Below, one piece after another: positions 8,004 through 17,372 of a stretch of 54,965 nt of DNA. Source of the stretch: a virus. The position numbers and the translations under genes were made by a program. Every line of letters begins with the position of its first letter. Position 1 is the first letter of the stretch. The notes beneath the pieces were generated by a model that was not told where the DNA came from, made no database searches, and saw nothing but the letters and a program-made list of their open reading frames with translations. Where the stretch lies: the IMG/VR virus record IMGVR_UViG_3300036832_000602, positions 1-54,965 of that record; one strand, written 5' to 3'.

Positions 8004-9706
8004 CAGTTCGGGATCAGGATCACTGTGCCATTGGAGCCTGGACTTGGATTGGGCAGGCTGGCGCCACCGTTGAAGCCAGCCGCACCACCATTGGCATCGA
8101 TCGTTATGCCGGGGATGTTGTTGGGAGAGCCAATCGTTACCGAGCCACTGACTACCACCACAATGCCACCCCCACCCCCACCACCGCCTGCCGCGGCGCT
8201 CGTTGGGGAGCCTCCAGTGCCGCCCCTGGCCTGGATTGCACCAGTGCCAGCGAACGTACGGATCGCGAGCATCACGGTCCCACCCCCAGAGCCACCACCA
8301 CCACCAGGGCTGCCGGTTACGCCACCACCAGAACCACCTCCAGCACCACCGCCAACTACGACAGAGTTACCGAGGGAATACGGGTCAGGATAAGTACCAG
8401 CCATAACTGCTAGAGAGGTACGTGGTCGTGCCGAGCTGCCGGTTACGCCACCAGCTACGCCTCCACTTCCACCGTTGAAGCCGCTAGAAGAGCCGCCAGC
8501 ACCACCGGAAGCTCCAGAAGTGTTGTACAGCGAGGCGCCATTGTTACCGAGTGTGCCGGAGGCACCAGCGGCGCCAGCGGCACCGAAGGTAACTTGACTG
8601 CCAGTACCACCGCTCAGAGTGCCACCCGAAGTGAGTGCAGCGCCAGCCCCACCACCATTGGCGCCGTTACTGCCATTCCATTGGATGGTGCCGTTGTGGG
8701 TGAGGACGCCAGAGCAGAAGATGCGGTAGCCAGCCGTGCGGATGCTCACTCCAGAGTTGATGGTGCCGCCCGACAGGAACAGGTCGCGGGTCAGCGTGTA
8801 GACGTTCGAGGACGGCGCCATCCCGAGGATGGTCGAAGAGCCGTTGAAGGTCGGAGCACCATCCGAGCCGTCACCGAAGACACCCAATCCACCACCGGAT
8901 GCCACTACGTTCCCCGGCACCCAGGCTGAACCGTTCCACGTCAGCACCTGGCCGGTGGTCGGCGCGAGAGTGCCCAAGGGAGATCCGTTGATCTTCGCCA
9001 CGGCCGGATTCGGGTAGGTGCCAGAAAGGTCACCGGCAGCCGTGCCGCTCGGTGTGCCTGACGGCCCTTGTGGTCCAGTAGGACCTGTCGGTCCGGCAGG
9101 CCCAGTGGTACCGGCAGGTCCCTGTGGCCCAGGCGCCCCAGGATTTCCCGGCGGTCCAGGCGGCCCCTGTGGTCCAGTCCCACCGCCACCGCCGCCGCTC
9201 CCCGGTGAGTACATCGGTGGCCGTAGGTCCGTGATGACCGTGTTGCTGATTCCAGTGACGCTGTCACCGATGTACACCTGGGCCAGGGCAAGCTGGTTCG
9301 ATCCGAGTGGAGGCGCCACAGCACCGCCGACAACTGCAGGCTGACCTTGTACCGTCGTAAAGATGAAGTCGTTGTTGGCCCCACCATCCACGAAGCCGTT
9401 GCGTACCTGCAGTACGACGATGTCGTAGCGCTCGACCCCGGCGCCCGAGACTGCGATCGGCACAGTCTCGACGGCGTCCGACCATACCCAGTATAGACCC
9501 TCGCTCTGGACGAAGTTCCCGACGACCGTGGCCCTTCCCGGCTGGACAGTGACGTTCATGTCGGAGCCGGTGTTCTGACTAACAGTAAGGTCGGTGGAAG
9601 TACCCATCAGCGCAGCCTGCTGACCGAGGATGTCGCCGTGGAACATACGGTCGAGCTGCGCAGGGTATGAACCCAACTGCTCGTACATCGGTGTGTAGCG
9701 AGTCAT
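8003..9706 (-). CDS. Tail fibre paralog 2 with collagen-like shaft and glycine-rich adhesin tip
   Basis: This 567-aa protein has the shared MTRYTP N-terminus, ~14 Gly-X-Y triplets (residues ~177-220) and one shaft unit. It then departs from its siblings: residues ~285-567 begin [14 protein letters not shown] and become extremely Gly/Ser/Ala-rich with repeated GGGGG blocks, closing at NGTVILIPN. Poly-glycine tips of this kind recall polyglycine-sandwich adhesins such as T-even gp38 (an inference). It probably recognises a different receptor from paralogs 1, 3 and 4. The start overlaps the HNH stop as ATGA. Confidence 0.8.
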   Translation of the reverse strand: MTRYTPMYEQLGSYPAQLDRMFHGDILGQQAALMGTSTDLTVSQNTGSDMNVTVQPGRATVVGNFVQSEGLYWVWSDAVETVPIAVSGAGVERYDIVVLQVRNGFVDGGANNDFIFTTVQGQPAVVGGAVAPPLGSNQLALAQVYIGDSVTGISNTVITDLRPPMYSPGSGGGGGGTGPQGPPGPPGNPGAPGPQGPAGTTGPAGPTGPTGPQGPSGTPSGTAAGDLSGTYPNPAVAKINGSPLGTLAPTTGQVLTWNGSAWVPGNVVASGGGLGVFGDGSDGAPTFNGSSTILGMAPSSNVYTLTRDLFLSGGTINSGVSIRTAGYRIFCSGVLTHNGTIQWNGSNGANGGGAGAALTSGGTLSGGTGSQVTFGAAGAAGASGTLGNNGASLYNTSGASGGAGGSSSGFNGGSGGVAGGVTGSSARPRTSLAVMAGTYPDPYSLGNSVVVGGGAGGGSGGGVTGSPGGGGGSGGGTVMLAIRTFAGTGAIQARGGTGGSPTSAAAGGGGGGGGIVVVVSGSVTIGSPNNIPGITIDANGGAAGFNGGASLPNPSPGSNGTVILIPN

Positions 9707-10149
9707 TGGCTAATCCTACCTAACACACGCATCTTCCGACACTCATGGCATTCCCGATGACCTCGCTTGGTTATGTAGGTATTCTCGGGCGTGAACTCAT
9801 GCCCTCGCTTGCAGTGCGTCTTCTCTCCGTTCCAACTTCGGTAATAACCATGAGCTACTACGTCCCTTGCATTATCTTGGGGAGTGCCCAAATAGAGATG
9901 GTCAAGAAGTACACAAGGTGGATTATCACAAAGATGAAGCACGTGTTTTCTGTCAGTGATCGGCCCACGAAGCAATATCCACCCTGCCCTATGAGCATTC
10001 ATCACTCTGCCCTGATAATGAAAGGCTCCATATAAACCCAAACGACCGCCTGTCCACTCCCGGCATCCAGTTACCGGATCTGCCTTTCCTACGTACGACC
10101 ACCACCTCTCCTCAGGTGTGGCACCTCTTAGAAATACTCCTCTCGTCAT
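9703..10149 (-). CDS. HNH homing endonuclease inside the fibre array
   Basis: This 148-aa protein has an HNH_3-type core: CREWTGGRLGLYGAFHYQG, then MNAHRAGWILLRGPI, HVLHLCDNPPCVLLDHLYLGT and a C-terminal HCKRGHEFTPENTY zinc-like stretch with a final CHECRK. The conserved H and N ligands of the beta-beta-alpha metal fold are present. It is inserted between paralogs 1 and 2, with a TGATG overlap upstream and ATGA downstream, so it does not break the operon. Homing endonucleases cut alleles lacking themselves; the neighbouring fibre genes may be the target. Confidence 0.85.
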   Translation of the reverse strand: MTRGVFLRGATPEERWWSYVGKADPVTGCREWTGGRLGLYGAFHYQGRVMNAHRAGWILLRGPITDRKHVLHLCDNPPCVLLDHLYLGTPQDNARDVVAHGYYRSWNGEKTHCKRGHEFTPENTYITKRGHRECHECRKMRVLGRISQ

Positions 10150-11192
10150 CACCCTGTCCCCAAGTAGTCGCACTCCACGGCAGTTGTATAGGCAAACCCA
10201 ACGGTGTAGGCCAGGCTGCCTGGGGTGGTAAGACCACCTACCTGCAGGTTGTCCCCTATCACGCACCTCATAACTGCTACTGCAGTAACAGAAACAGTCG
10301 AAGCTGTAGGTGCTGTTATACGGTGCTCCACTTTCCTAAATCCTGTCTGCCAGAGGTCTATGAGCGACACCTGGTTGACTGCCGTGGTGGTGCAGGTCAG
10401 CAAGCCCATCAGCCGCCATATACCTGGTACCGGGAGTATGAATCCGGTAGACGCTCCTACATACAGGCTGTAATCATCGAACTCTTTGCCATCCCAGGCA
10501 ATGTTGAGATTGCTCGCCTGCGAGGTGAGCGCGCCGTTACGATGCCACCTGGCATGGAGCACTTCGGTAGCACGCCTCCACGCGCCGCCGTTGATGCCAC
10601 CCTTGGCACACCACACTTCGTTGTTGGAGTCGGTGTAGTACTGGAATCCCGCGCCGGACGCCAGCGGCGGCGGCTGGACCTGATTCCACAGGACAGGACG
10701 GAAGTCCGTGATCTTGGCGTTCAGGATCGACGTGACCTGCGCGCTGACGAGGACCTGCGCCAGCTTGAGTTGGTTGGTCCCGATGGCGGGCACGCTGGCG
10801 GAGCCTGTGGCTGCCGCTGTGCCCTGGATCTTGGTGAACAGGAAGTCGTTGTTCTGCCCGCCGTCGATGAAGCCGTTGCGTACCTGCGCGACGATCACGT
10901 CGTAGCGCTCCTGGCCGGCGCCCGGCGCAGCCGAGATGATGACGTTCTCGACGGCATCCGACCAGAGGTAGTACGTCCCCTCGTTGGCCTGGAAGTTGCC
11001 CTGCAGAGCAGCGCGACCTGGCTGCACGTCCACCGACATGTTGGCGCCGGTCCCGCACTGCGTCACCTGGAAGGCGCCGTAGGAGAGCAGCAAGGAACTG
11101 ACGTTCGCCCCGAGGATGTCGCCGTGGAACATGCGGTCTGCGACCGCTGTGTAGGTCCCGAGCTGCTCGTACATCGGCGTGTAGCGTGTCAT
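10149..11192 (-). CDS. Tail fibre paralog 1 (shortest)
   Basis: This 347-aa protein contains the [13 protein letters not shown]-terminal module and goes almost straight into the distal domain (YYTDSNNEVWCAKGGINGG... to TTAVECDYLGTG), with neither collagen repeats nor shaft units. It may be the ancestral minimal form of the array. It follows the distal tail protein with a 15-bp gap and an AAGGA ribosome site. Likely part of the baseplate or a short fibre. Confidence 0.78.
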   Translation of the reverse strand: MTRYTPMYEQLGTYTAVADRMFHGDILGANVSSLLLSYGAFQVTQCGTGANMSVDVQPGRAALQGNFQANEGTYYLWSDAVENVIISAAPGAGQERYDVIVAQVRNGFIDGGQNNDFLFTKIQGTAAATGSASVPAIGTNQLKLAQVLVSAQVTSILNAKITDFRPVLWNQVQPPPLASGAGFQYYTDSNNEVWCAKGGINGGAWRRATEVLHARWHRNGALTSQASNLNIAWDGKEFDDYSLYVGASTGFILPVPGIWRLMGLLTCTTTAVNQVSLIDLWQTGFRKVEHRITAPTASTVSVTAVAVMRCVIGDNLQVGGLTTPGSLAYTVGFAYTTAVECDYLGTG

Positions 11193-11207
11193 TGCACGGT
11201 CCTTGCA

Positions 11208-12575
11208 CTAATATAAGAATGAATCATTCCATACGACCTGGCAGTGCGAGCCCGCTGACACCGAAGCTCCTGTGTACTTCAACCAGTTGTTCCCCGGCTT
11301 GATCGGGACCCATGACGACTTCGAGAGGTCGATGGTGTGGTAGGCGTCGGTGGTGCCGTCGATCGTGATCGTGCGCGCTCGTGCGTTGATCGTGACGTAG
11401 TGCCCACCAGCGAGTCCCATCGAGAGAGCGATCTGGCCGAGCACGAAGACACCGGTGGAATCCGTCAGGGCGATGACCGGGTTGGTGCAGGGTCCGTAGA
11501 TCGTGTAGATAGGCCACGCCGGGATCAGCCCGCTCGACCACACGTTGACCGTGCCTGATCCAGACGGGTACATCAGACCGTAGATACGCGGGTAGGTGCG
11601 GCCACCGGCACCCGTCGCGCTGGCGATGTCCGCGACGCTCTCGGACAGCGCCTGTGAGATCGGGTCAGCCGCCCACTGGATCTGGAAGCCGAAGGTCGAA
11701 GGTGAGTTCGCCGTGCGCTGGACGGCAGCCAGGCGCAGGTTGGTCAGCTTGCGCGCCCCCACGTCGAGGTCGATGGCGTACGAGAGCGTGCTGCGGATGC
11801 CGGGGTCGAGGAACGGCGCCAGCCGCTCCCAGGCCACTGACCTTGACTGGCTGCCGATACCGAAGCAGGTGCCGGTGATGTTGACGACACGCTGGCTGAA
11901 GAAGCGAGTGAGGTCGTCGGCACCGTTCATCTGGCTGTGGTCGTAGACGACCTCTCGCACGGTCGGACCACCGAGGTCCTTCGTGGCTATGGCGATGCCG
12001 TTCTCCCAGGTCCTGGCGGGACTCATGTCGAGCGTGATGGTGCCGGAGCTGATCTGGAACAACTGGCTGGCGACCATGCCGGCGCCCTGGCCGGTGGCAG
12101 GCGGCTGCGCTCCCTGGCTGACGCTGGCGTAGTCGAGGTAGTGGACCTCGTTGGCGGCGGCGCTCGGGATGGTGACGACCACTCGCACGTAGGCGGCGTT
12201 GCCGGGGGAGAGGTCCAGCAGCAGCAGCTCCGCCCACTGGCCGGAGCGCTCCGGCGCTGCGACCTGGTCGCTGGAGCTGATGTAAGTGTTGCTGATGTCG
12301 TAGTACAGGGCGTACATGCTCACGGTGCGCAGCGGCTGGCCCGACGCCCCGAGCACCCACAGGGCGAAGCTGTAGTACGTGCTCCCGAGGACACCACCCT
12401 GGCCGGACTCGACCTGCACCTCGCCGTTGGCGATCGCCGAGTACTGCAGGCAGTGCGAGCCGTCGTAGGCGATCCCGGCCCGATTGGCGATGGCAGCGTT
12501 GGTCATCGGCACCCAGGAGCCTGTGGTCCCGCCCTCGAAGGAGGAGTTCTCCGCCGACATCAGGTTCGTGCCCAT
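11208..12575 (-). CDS. Distal tail protein with N-terminal carbohydrate-binding-like domain
   Basis: This 455-aa protein begins with NLMSAENSSFEGGTTGSWVP and continues through GSHCLQYSA and LDYASVSQG, the signature of CBM_4_9-like beta-sandwich domains (residues ~4-155). The remainder, including DPGIRSTLSYAIDLDVGARKL and a C-terminal ITIDGTTDAYHTIDLSK...WLKYTG segment, resembles siphovirus distal tail (Dit) proteins. It follows the tape measure with a TGATG overlap, the usual Dit position. The fused sugar-binding module suggests an evolved Dit that contacts host surface glycans. Confidence 0.72.
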   Translation of the reverse strand: MGTNLMSAENSSFEGGTTGSWVPMTNAAIANRAGIAYDGSHCLQYSAIANGEVQVESGQGGVLGSTYYSFALWVLGASGQPLRTVSMYALYYDISNTYISSSDQVAAPERSGQWAELLLLDLSPGNAAYVRVVVTIPSAAANEVHYLDYASVSQGAQPPATGQGAGMVASQLFQISSGTITLDMSPARTWENGIAIATKDLGGPTVREVVYDHSQMNGADDLTRFFSQRVVNITGTCFGIGSQSRSVAWERLAPFLDPGIRSTLSYAIDLDVGARKLTNLRLAAVQRTANSPSTFGFQIQWAADPISQALSESVADIASATGAGGRTYPRIYGLMYPSGSGTVNVWSSGLIPAWPIYTIYGPCTNPVIALTDSTGVFVLGQIALSMGLAGGHYVTINARARTITIDGTTDAYHTIDLSKSSWVPIKPGNNWLKYTGASVSAGSHCQVVWNDSFLY

Positions 12576-15500
12576 CAGCCTGCCGTTCTACCAGACTGGA
12601 GTAGGAAGTCAGCCTGATTCATCAGCGTCTTCAAGTTAGCCTGGTTGTTGAAGTGCGCTGTGTTGATATGGACCGCAGGGACCTGCCGAGCGGAAGCGTT
12701 GGAAGCAGATATAGACTGAGCCGAAGCCTTGGCTGCAGCCGCACTCTGTCCGATGCTGGCTGCCTGATTGGAAGCATTGGTAGCAGCGGCATTGATCTGT
12801 GCTGACAAGTTGCTGACCTGATTCGCTACACCCTGGATGATGCTGATGACCTGTGAAGCCCACGACTGGATGAGGCTGACGCCACTCTCCAGACCGTTGT
12901 AGAGCCCGGTCACGATCGCAGTGCCTGCCGCGGTAAGCCAACCGCTGGCGCTGGCGAAATATCCCTTGACCTTCGTCGGCACGCTTGTGAGCCAGGGCAC
13001 GACGTTCGCTGACCAGCTCGCCGTTACCCCCGTGTAAAAGCCGTGTATGACGTTGTGCCCGGCAGGAGTCAACCACTGACCGGCGCCACCGGTTGTGAAG
13101 TGCTGGGTCACCTTCGACTTCACGCTATCGAGCCAAGGAACCACGCTACTGGTCCAGCCTGTCGCCAGACCCCTGTGGAAGCCTTCGATGACGTGGTGCC
13201 CCACGGGGGTCAGCCATTGCCCGGCGCCACCGGCTGTGAAGTGCTGGGTGACCTTGCTCTTGATGCTCGTCAGCCAGGGGACGACGCTCGAAGTCCAGCC
13301 GGTGGTGAGTCCCTTGTGGAAGCCTTCGATGACGTGGTGGGCCACAGGGGTGAGCCACTGGCCGGCGCCATGGACGTGGCTGGAGACCTTACTCTTGATC
13401 GATTGCAGCCAGGGGACCACGTTGCTGCTCCAGCCTGTGGTCAAGCCCTTCGTGAACCCCCGCACCGCGTCGTGGCCGGCAGGGGTCAGCCAGTTCTTAC
13501 CGATGTTCGGCGGCGTCTTCATGTGTGTCGTGAGCGCGCTCGTCACGAGGTGCCAGTTCGAGCTAACCCCGTGCGCTACCCCGGCCACCATCGCCTTGCC
13601 CATGGCGGCGTACGACGGAGCACCCTTGACCCCGGCAGTTACTGCTCCTGGGACGCCATGGATATGTGGCAAACCTGCTATACCAGGATGTGTACGTAGG
13701 TAGTTTGCAGCCCACTCCTGCCCGGTCGGGGGAGTTTTGCCTATCCGCTTGTCATGGGCAACCAGAGCGTCATACATTCTCTTCGCCGCTGCATCCCGCT
13801 TAGTGTTCTCAGCAGCGCTCGCTGTCCCGCCCCAGGCTGGGCCACGCCCCTTGTTGATCTCGTTCCAGAGCCAGGAGAAGGGGTCCATCCCACCGCGGGT
13901 AGCCGAGAGGTCGGGTCCAGGAAGCTGACCCTTCAACCCCAACAGGCGTCTGTCCCTGGCGATTGCCCGCAATATAGACGCAGAATAGGTCGGTATAGTA
14001 CCGCCTCCTGCAGCTATTGCAGTCGGCTCAGCGGCAGGACCGAAGCCATACATGGAGTGCCACAAGGCGAGGTTAGACCTATAGGACTGGAACATTGGGT
14101 TGTTTGTCAGCTTGCCCAACTGATACTGCAATCCAGCACGTGAAAGCAGAGGCTTTTCCCTGGGAAGACCACCGGGGGCACCGAGGCTGAATACGGCAGC
14201 GTTCCACAAACGCTGGAACTCCGACTTGTAAGCCGGAATGAGCGGAGGCGCACCCTGTAGGTACCCCAGAGCAGGATCAATAGCCTTACGGATTTTGGCA
14301 TACTGCGTGGGATGCCTCATCTCGTAGCGGAGTGCGTATATATCTTCGAGCACTGATCTCTGCGCAGAATCTGAGAGGCCACTGCTCTTCTGGAGATCCT
14401 TTATTTGCGTCTGCATGGCTTTCTGCCATGCGTTCAATCCGCTAGCTTGTATTTGCCCATGCGGACCCCTTATAGCCAGTGGACCTTTCGCCGGTGGGGA
14501 GATGTCGGGAACAGCGGAGGCAGCATTGATGGCTGCCATGTCCTGGTTGACTCCGGTGATGTAGCCAACTACATGTCTTGCCCACTTCCCGACAGCAGTA
14601 TCCTTGTAGAGATAAGTGCCAAAAGAATAACCAGCGAGAAAAGCAGTTATGCCAGCCCCCAGCGCCGCAGCGAATCTAGCTGCCATAAGGCGACCAGAGA
14701 CTCTAGCTACCGCAACATCTGCTACGCCAAGGTTGCCGGCGATGCCAGTTGCTGCCGTTCCTGCTGCTCCTCTTGCCGCCGCCGCTGTCGCCGCCGCCTT
14801 GCCAGGGAAGAGTAAGCCGCCAATAGCGCCCTCGCCCCTCAATAACTTCAATCCTGCCGCCGCGAGGGTAAAGGCACCCATCTGCTTGGCGAAGAACGCC
14901 AGCGTACCTGCAGCAATTAGCAACTTCCCGAAAGGAAGATCAAGAAGCGTCTTGAGGAGGCCGATGACAGTCGTGAGTGCCCTCGTAAGCGTGGGACCTA
15001 CGGCAAGCTCGAACTTCACAAAGCCTGCAGCCAACTGTGGTATCAAGCCAAGGAGCGCAAGAACCTCGGCTTTGTGTGCCACCAAGAAGTCGTGGATGGC
15101 CTTGAAGCCAGCAGGAGACTTCAGGTAGGTATGTAGCTTTTGCAGCTCACTGGTCATCCATGCAATGATCCCCCGGCCAGTGTGCGGATCAGCCCTGAAC
15201 AGCAGGGCGAGGTCCTCGATCGCCACCTTGACCAAGCCAGCCACCTGGTGAAACATGTCCAGAAGATGTTGTAACTTAGTCTCAAACCAAGAAGTTCCCT
15301 GTGGAGTATTCAGCCACTTGACCCACTTGTTGAGCGTGTTGAGGACGCCGCCCGTGTGCGTGGCGAGGAAATCGAGAGCCTTGATGAGAACCTCGATACC
15401 GTTGGTGAAGATGCTCATCGAAGTCGGTAGCTGCTTCTGGAAATGCTGTTCGAGCTGGGTGAAGATCGCCAGTCCCGGACCAGATATCCACTTGAGCAAC

Positions 15501-16744
15501 GGCTGCAAAGCCGTCTGGATGATCTTCATGTTCTGGGCAGCGAACCTGCCGATAGTCGGCAGGAATCCCTCGCCGACCTTGACAAGCTGGTTGATGATCT
15601 GGGCGCCAGTTTTCTCGGCTGGCCCTGTGACCTGATCGAATATTCGCTTGAACGTTTGGATCTGGTTCGCCGCAGCCAGCACGGCTCCCCTGGCAACCGG
15701 GCTGAACGACTTCAGGTCTGCGGTGAGTTGCGCCTGCGCGTGCGCCGCCTGCAGGGAGTTCTTGCCATAGACGGCGTTCGCCTGGCTCAGAGCAGTCATG
15801 TCTGCGGTGACCATGCGGATGTCACCCGACGCCTGCCCGATGCCGGCGAGGTCGGTGCCCATCCCCACAGCAGCAGTCGTGAGCATCCCCAGACCGGCGA
15901 GGGCACCACCGAGCAACCCGCCTCCGAACGTAGCCAAAACAGCCGTGGAGGTTATGAGCAGGTGCTCCATACTGATACCCGCGAGGGCTGCCAGAGACCC
16001 GAAGTGGCCCATGGCACTGGCCATGCCGCCGATTATTGGTATGCCAGCTCCCCACGCTGGCGTAGCTCCTCCCCTCAAAAAGCTCGCCAGGCCACCAAAG
16101 GCGCCACCCTGGCCACCGGTGACGCCGCCTGCGCCTGCGCCGAACAAGGTGGTGGTCAGTGGCACGCCAACGGCGAAGCGGCTGATGTCCCTGCCTGCGG
16201 AAGCGCCAACTCCAAGGATCTGGCGGAGAATGCCTGGCCTTGCTGCTGCCCCAACAGCCGGTGTCACCACCGGGACGACAGGGACAGTGATCGGGCGCGA
16301 CTGTGCCCTGCGGAACGCGCTCAGGGTCGCACCGGCGAAGGTGAGCCCGGTGATGTTGAGGTTGAGGTCGAGCGGCTTCGCTCTCAGCTCGCTCCTGAGA
16401 GCATCGAGCACGGCCTTGGCGCGAGCTATGTCGGCAGCGATGACCTCTGGAGAGACTGGAACATGGACAGCCTCACCAAGAGCGTTGACAGCAAAATGCG
16501 ACTCAGCATGAGCCGTCCTGTCAACGGTCGGCTCGATAATGACGGGGATATCCTCGCCAATGGTGTTCAGAAAACGGCGAGTTTCCTCGCTCATCTTCTG
16601 GTCTACACTGATCTCGACCTTTTTGACGATCGGGTCGCGCTCAAACGCCTCTGCGCGGCGCTGTGCATCGCGCAGGCCCGCGATGAATGGATCCTCGTTG
16701 AGGATGAGTGTGGCTTCGATCGAGCCTGCGTCAAACTGAGCCAT
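12575..16744 (-). CDS. Tape measure protein
   Basis: This 1389-aa protein sets tail length and occupies the tail lumen. Helical segments fill the N-terminal ~190 residues, then Gly/Ala-rich hydrophobic stretches occur around residues ~205-310 (STAVLATFGGGLLGGALAGL) and ~600-680. Residues ~1080-1290 hold about 4.5 repeats of ~46 residues (GQWLTP.GHHVIEGFH.GL..GW.SSVVPWL.S.KSKV). It starts 14 bp inside the upstream tail-chaperone frame. At roughly 1.5 Å per residue the tail would be near 200 nm, an estimate from the usual rule. Confidence 0.92.
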   Translation of the reverse strand: MAQFDAGSIEATLILNEDPFIAGLRDAQRRAEAFERDPIVKKVEISVDQKMSEETRRFLNTIGEDIPVIIEPTVDRTAHAESHFAVNALGEAVHVPVSPEVIAADIARAKAVLDALRSELRAKPLDLNLNITGLTFAGATLSAFRRAQSRPITVPVVPVVTPAVGAAARPGILRQILGVGASAGRDISRFAVGVPLTTTLFGAGAGGVTGGQGGAFGGLASFLRGGATPAWGAGIPIIGGMASAMGHFGSLAALAGISMEHLLITSTAVLATFGGGLLGGALAGLGMLTTAAVGMGTDLAGIGQASGDIRMVTADMTALSQANAVYGKNSLQAAHAQAQLTADLKSFSPVARGAVLAAANQIQTFKRIFDQVTGPAEKTGAQIINQLVKVGEGFLPTIGRFAAQNMKIIQTALQPLLKWISGPGLAIFTQLEQHFQKQLPTSMSIFTNGIEVLIKALDFLATHTGGVLNTLNKWVKWLNTPQGTSWFETKLQHLLDMFHQVAGLVKVAIEDLALLFRADPHTGRGIIAWMTSELQKLHTYLKSPAGFKAIHDFLVAHKAEVLALLGLIPQLAAGFVKFELAVGPTLTRALTTVIGLLKTLLDLPFGKLLIAAGTLAFFAKQMGAFTLAAAGLKLLRGEGAIGGLLFPGKAAATAAAARGAAGTAATGIAGNLGVADVAVARVSGRLMAARFAAALGAGITAFLAGYSFGTYLYKDTAVGKWARHVVGYITGVNQDMAAINAASAVPDISPPAKGPLAIRGPHGQIQASGLNAWQKAMQTQIKDLQKSSGLSDSAQRSVLEDIYALRYEMRHPTQYAKIRKAIDPALGYLQGAPPLIPAYKSEFQRLWNAAVFSLGAPGGLPREKPLLSRAGLQYQLGKLTNNPMFQSYRSNLALWHSMYGFGPAAEPTAIAAGGGTIPTYSASILRAIARDRRLLGLKGQLPGPDLSATRGGMDPFSWLWNEINKGRGPAWGGTASAAENTKRDAAAKRMYDALVAHDKRIGKTPPTGQEWAANYLRTHPGIAGLPHIHGVPGAVTAGVKGAPSYAAMGKAMVAGVAHGVSSNWHLVTSALTTHMKTPPNIGKNWLTPAGHDAVRGFTKGLTTGWSSNVVPWLQSIKSKVSSHVHGAGQWLTPVAHHVIEGFHKGLTTGWTSSVVPWLTSIKSKVTQHFTAGGAGQWLTPVGHHVIEGFHRGLATGWTSSVVPWLDSVKSKVTQHFTTGGAGQWLTPAGHNVIHGFYTGVTASWSANVVPWLTSVPTKVKGYFASASGWLTAAGTAIVTGLYNGLESGVSLIQSWASQVISIIQGVANQVSNLSAQINAAATNASNQAASIGQSAAAAKASAQSISASNASARQVPAVHINTAHFNNQANLKTLMNQADFLLQSGRTAG
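12880..13505 (-). repeat. Tandem ~138-bp repeats in the tape measure gene
   Basis: Four full units and one partial unit encode GQWLTP...VVPWL.S.KSKV modules of about 46 residues. The middle two are the most similar, and the outer ones have drifted. Unit number would change tail length in steps of ~46 residues, so this is a natural hotspot for length variation. Confidence 0.8.
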
Positions 16745-17096
16745 CGATCACCCTCAATCCCATTGCTGCATACTGCCTGGAATCAGCCCCTAGAGGATCG
16801 TCCTCCCAACCGCCTTGCTGCTTCTCGCCGTAGGTGAGCACCCCTTCCTGCTCCAGCCCATCGACGTAGGCGCGTTGCACCCACCAGGGAGTGTCACGCC
16901 ACTCCTGGTACGACATCTTGAGGTACCGTCTCGCCAGGTACAGCAAGACACGCTCGGACGGCCCGCCACTCAGTTGTTCGTAACGGGCCTCGGTGCTTCC
17001 GGGGTTATGAGGCTCCCGAGGATCCAGCCGAGGAAGGCTTGCCTGGCGCGGAACGGGAGCGCGGACAGGTCGTCGTAGGACGGTTGGCCGGTACAC
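16731..17096 (-). CDS. Tail assembly chaperone, -1 frame (GT-type extension)
   Basis: This 121-codon frame overlaps the 3' end of the gene at 16,970-17,365 in the -1 frame and lacks its own ribosome site. Its C-terminal ~80 residues (ARYEQLSGGPSERVLLYLARRYLKMSYQEWRDTPWW...) resemble T-domains made by programmed frameshifting. The arrangement between tube and tape measure is the classic place for gpG/gpGT. I did not find a standard X-XXY-YYZ slippery heptamer; the stretch around ACCCCGGAAGC is the only weak candidate. The stop overlaps the tape-measure start. Confidence 0.7.
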   Translation of the reverse strand: MYRPTVLRRPVRAPVPRQASLPRLDPREPHNPGSTEARYEQLSGGPSERVLLYLARRYLKMSYQEWRDTPWWVQRAYVDGLEQEGVLTYGEKQQGGWEDDPLGADSRQYAAMGLRVIDGSV

Positions 17097-17365
17097 ACGT
17101 CTGCGATCATGTGCAGCACCTTCTCGTCCTGCTCGGTGGTGTCCTCGGAGAGCAGGCCCGACAACCGCTTGGCGTATTCCTTCGGCGGGAGCTTGTCTAG
17201 GTCGATCTCCTCGTTCTCGGCCATGCGCTCAACGAGCTGGGCCAGACCCTGCTTGAAGACCTGGATCTGGTACGCGGACGGCTCAGGGATCGTTCCCGAG
17301 CTGGCGTACGGCTCGAAGTTGTAGTCGAGAGTGGTGACCTCTTCTGAGAGTATGAAGCTGCCCAT
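16970..17365 (-). CDS. Tail assembly chaperone (gpG-like)
   Basis: This 131-aa protein starts at an ATG after AGGAGGG. It is acidic and helical (VERMAENEEIDLDKLPPKEYAKRLSGLL; FRARQAFLGWILGSLITPEA), like other tail assembly chaperones that coat the tape measure during tail assembly. Place and size fit, and the overlapping -1 frame downstream would give the longer fusion. There are only 7 bases between it and the tube gene. Confidence 0.75.
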   Translation of the reverse strand: MGSFILSEEVTTLDYNFEPYASSGTIPEPSAYQIQVFKQGLAQLVERMAENEEIDLDKLPPKEYAKRLSGLLSEDTTEQDEKVLHMIADVCTGQPSYDDLSALPFRARQAFLGWILGSLITPEAPRPVTNN

Positions 17366-17372
17366 GACCCTC

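Noticed and set aside
8025-8640. Apparent tandem DNA repeats (GCCACCACC-type) as a regulatory array
   Set aside because: They are codons for the poly-glycine fibre tip, explained by protein composition.
10116-11216. 366-codon rightward frame opposite a fibre gene
   Set aside because: Antisense to a fibre paralog whose module is repeated in three other genes; composition is shadow-like.
15443-16837. 464-codon rightward frame opposite the tape measure
   Set aside because: Antisense shadow of GC-rich coding; no motifs and no promoter or ribosome site.
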